DNA of 64,000 nucleotides from Pegea sp. RAD2-039 (Eukaryota > Chordata > Thaliacea > Salpida > Salpidae): the NCBI GenBank assembly GCA_034620365.1, contig JAQGEQ010000363.1, positions 1,612,001 through 1,676,000 of the forward strand, written 5' to 3'. The position numbers and the translations under genes were made by a program. The notes under the pieces are model-generated. The model did no database searches and had not been told where the DNA came from. It was given only the letters and a program-made list of their open reading frames with translations. This document shows positions 63,137-64,000 of this stretch, in pieces (the stretch's first letter is position 1; every line of letters begins with the position of its first letter).

Positions 63137-64000
63137 CATGATATAACCCGGCGTGGTAGCGTACGGGTGGAAAAATCGAATGAAACCAGGTTGAGTGGTC
63201 CTCAAATCAGCATCAACCTTTCGATCCACTTCGACGAAACCGCGTCACGTGATGGGTGAGAGTGGGGCACCTTTTCGGGGCCTGTAAAGTGTCGAGGGTC
63301 TTTTTCGAATTGTTTAATGAATTATTGAAATTCTGAATGTATTTATGAAACAATTATATCTATGTTTGTCTTTCATCAACTAGTTTTTTGCTGATAATTT
63401 TCTTTTTTGTTCTGGAAGTTTCTAAACTTAGATTTGTTTGTTTTTAATCAATTTAATTTGTTTCAACCCCACTGGCTACGAGCTTGTTACAGTTTCACTT
63501 CAAACTTCATCCACAAGTCTAAATGCAGTTTCTAATTACTTCAGTTGTCTGCGAGAAGTCACTTGTGTCACGTGTAGTGTGGACAACTCCTCATATTTAT
63601 TACTGTTTATATAAACAGAAACCAATTTGCTGGGTGAAGTCCTGGGCATCTTTCTGTTTGTGCCTTTCAAATATGGAGTTAATTTGTTGACGTTTCTGCC
63701 AACATGCTGTCCGCCTTCTTACTTATACCTATGCTTTTATTTGAAGTCTAAAACTTGAGGCTTGGTCTGAAATTGATTCATTTATTTATTGTTTGAATAA
63801 GAATAAAGACTAGCTTATACTTAACAAAACTCTTCTGAGTTTGCAATCTCAGTTTTCGGATTTTCTTTTAAGTTTTCATTTAAGTTAGTTGAACAACATT
63901 AAGGTGGAATTAATAAAGTAGCAAAATAGATTTTCTGATTTTTCGTTACTTTCTCTTATCGACTTTAGTTAATTGTCTTTAATGTTTCACATTTCCATAA
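63137..64000 (+). other. 3' flank of eRF3 with an unexplained open stretch
   Basis: 63137-63300 is GC-enriched, with a CACGTG-type palindrome near 63245, and looks like 3' UTR. Between about 63450 and 63750 one frame is open in two blocks separated by a single TAA near 63615 (first block SCLREVTCVTCSVDN, second NLLGEVLGIFLFVPF and LPTCCPPSY). The tract between them could be a 42-nt intron. It may be the end of an unrecognised gene or a repeat. AATAAA follows at 63802-63807. Confidence 0.35.

Noticed and set aside
62942..63229. 95-codon minus-strand ORF over the end of eRF3
   Set aside because: It overlaps the last eRF3 exon in antisense and has no motif; the plus-strand exon matches the conserved eRF3 C-terminus.

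Overview
The window is AT-rich nuclear DNA from an animal. It is certainly eukaryotic, because most genes are split by short GT-AG introns of about 45-70 nt, and there is a complete tRNA-Ser with a Pol III terminator. It is metazoan because it holds STAT, a CD98/4F2 heavy chain, a zona pellucida (ZP) domain receptor, a PKA inhibitor and a trypsin. Short introns, strong AT bias and animal universal stress proteins fit a small-bodied invertebrate such as a flatworm, rotifer or similar spiralian. The sequence alone does not fix the phylum. All reading frames use the standard genetic code.

Layout: SLC3A2-like glycoprotein (2569-4692, +); tRNA-Ser(AGA) (5439-5520, -); ZP-domain membrane protein, absent from any single long ORF and assembled here from nine exons (5933-8021, +); MYST acetyltransferase of the KAT7/HBO1 type (10968-13480, +); trypsin (16571-17730, -); two tandem universal stress proteins (22525-24135 and 25716-26920, both -); a 20-exon STAT (29063-35296, +); a PKI-type inhibitor of protein kinase A (39899-40804, +); two tentative small genes with signal peptides (43157-43593 and 48357-48997, +); a decayed non-LTR retrotransposon tail (50740-51009, +); FIP1 (51710-54879, -) directly downstream of EMC2 (55076-55966, -); and translation termination factor eRF3/GSPT (60922-63136, +). 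For every named gene the exons I chose keep phase throughout and sum to a multiple of three, which is a strong internal check.

The genes are mostly unrelated housekeeping and signalling genes, as usual in an animal chromosome. The exceptions are the tandem stress-protein pair, clearly a local duplication, and EMC2-FIP1. Those two lie 197 nt apart head to tail with no AATAAA between them and a strong splice acceptor just before FIP1, so they are a candidate two-gene operon. Long gene-free AT-rich tracts (notably 17.8-22.5 kb, 35.3-39.9 kb, 43.6-48.4 kb and 56.0-60.9 kb) show no convincing coding sequence.

The less ordinary items are a 680-bp minisatellite in a FIP1 intron whose transcribed form is a regular GGTTGG array; a STAT that ends almost immediately after its predicted phosphotyrosine; a PKI that keeps every pseudosubstrate arginine but has Ile where vertebrate PKI has its key Phe; and a 62-nt dispersed repeat found twice, once inside a ZP-gene intron. 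I did not find an obviously new multi-gene system.
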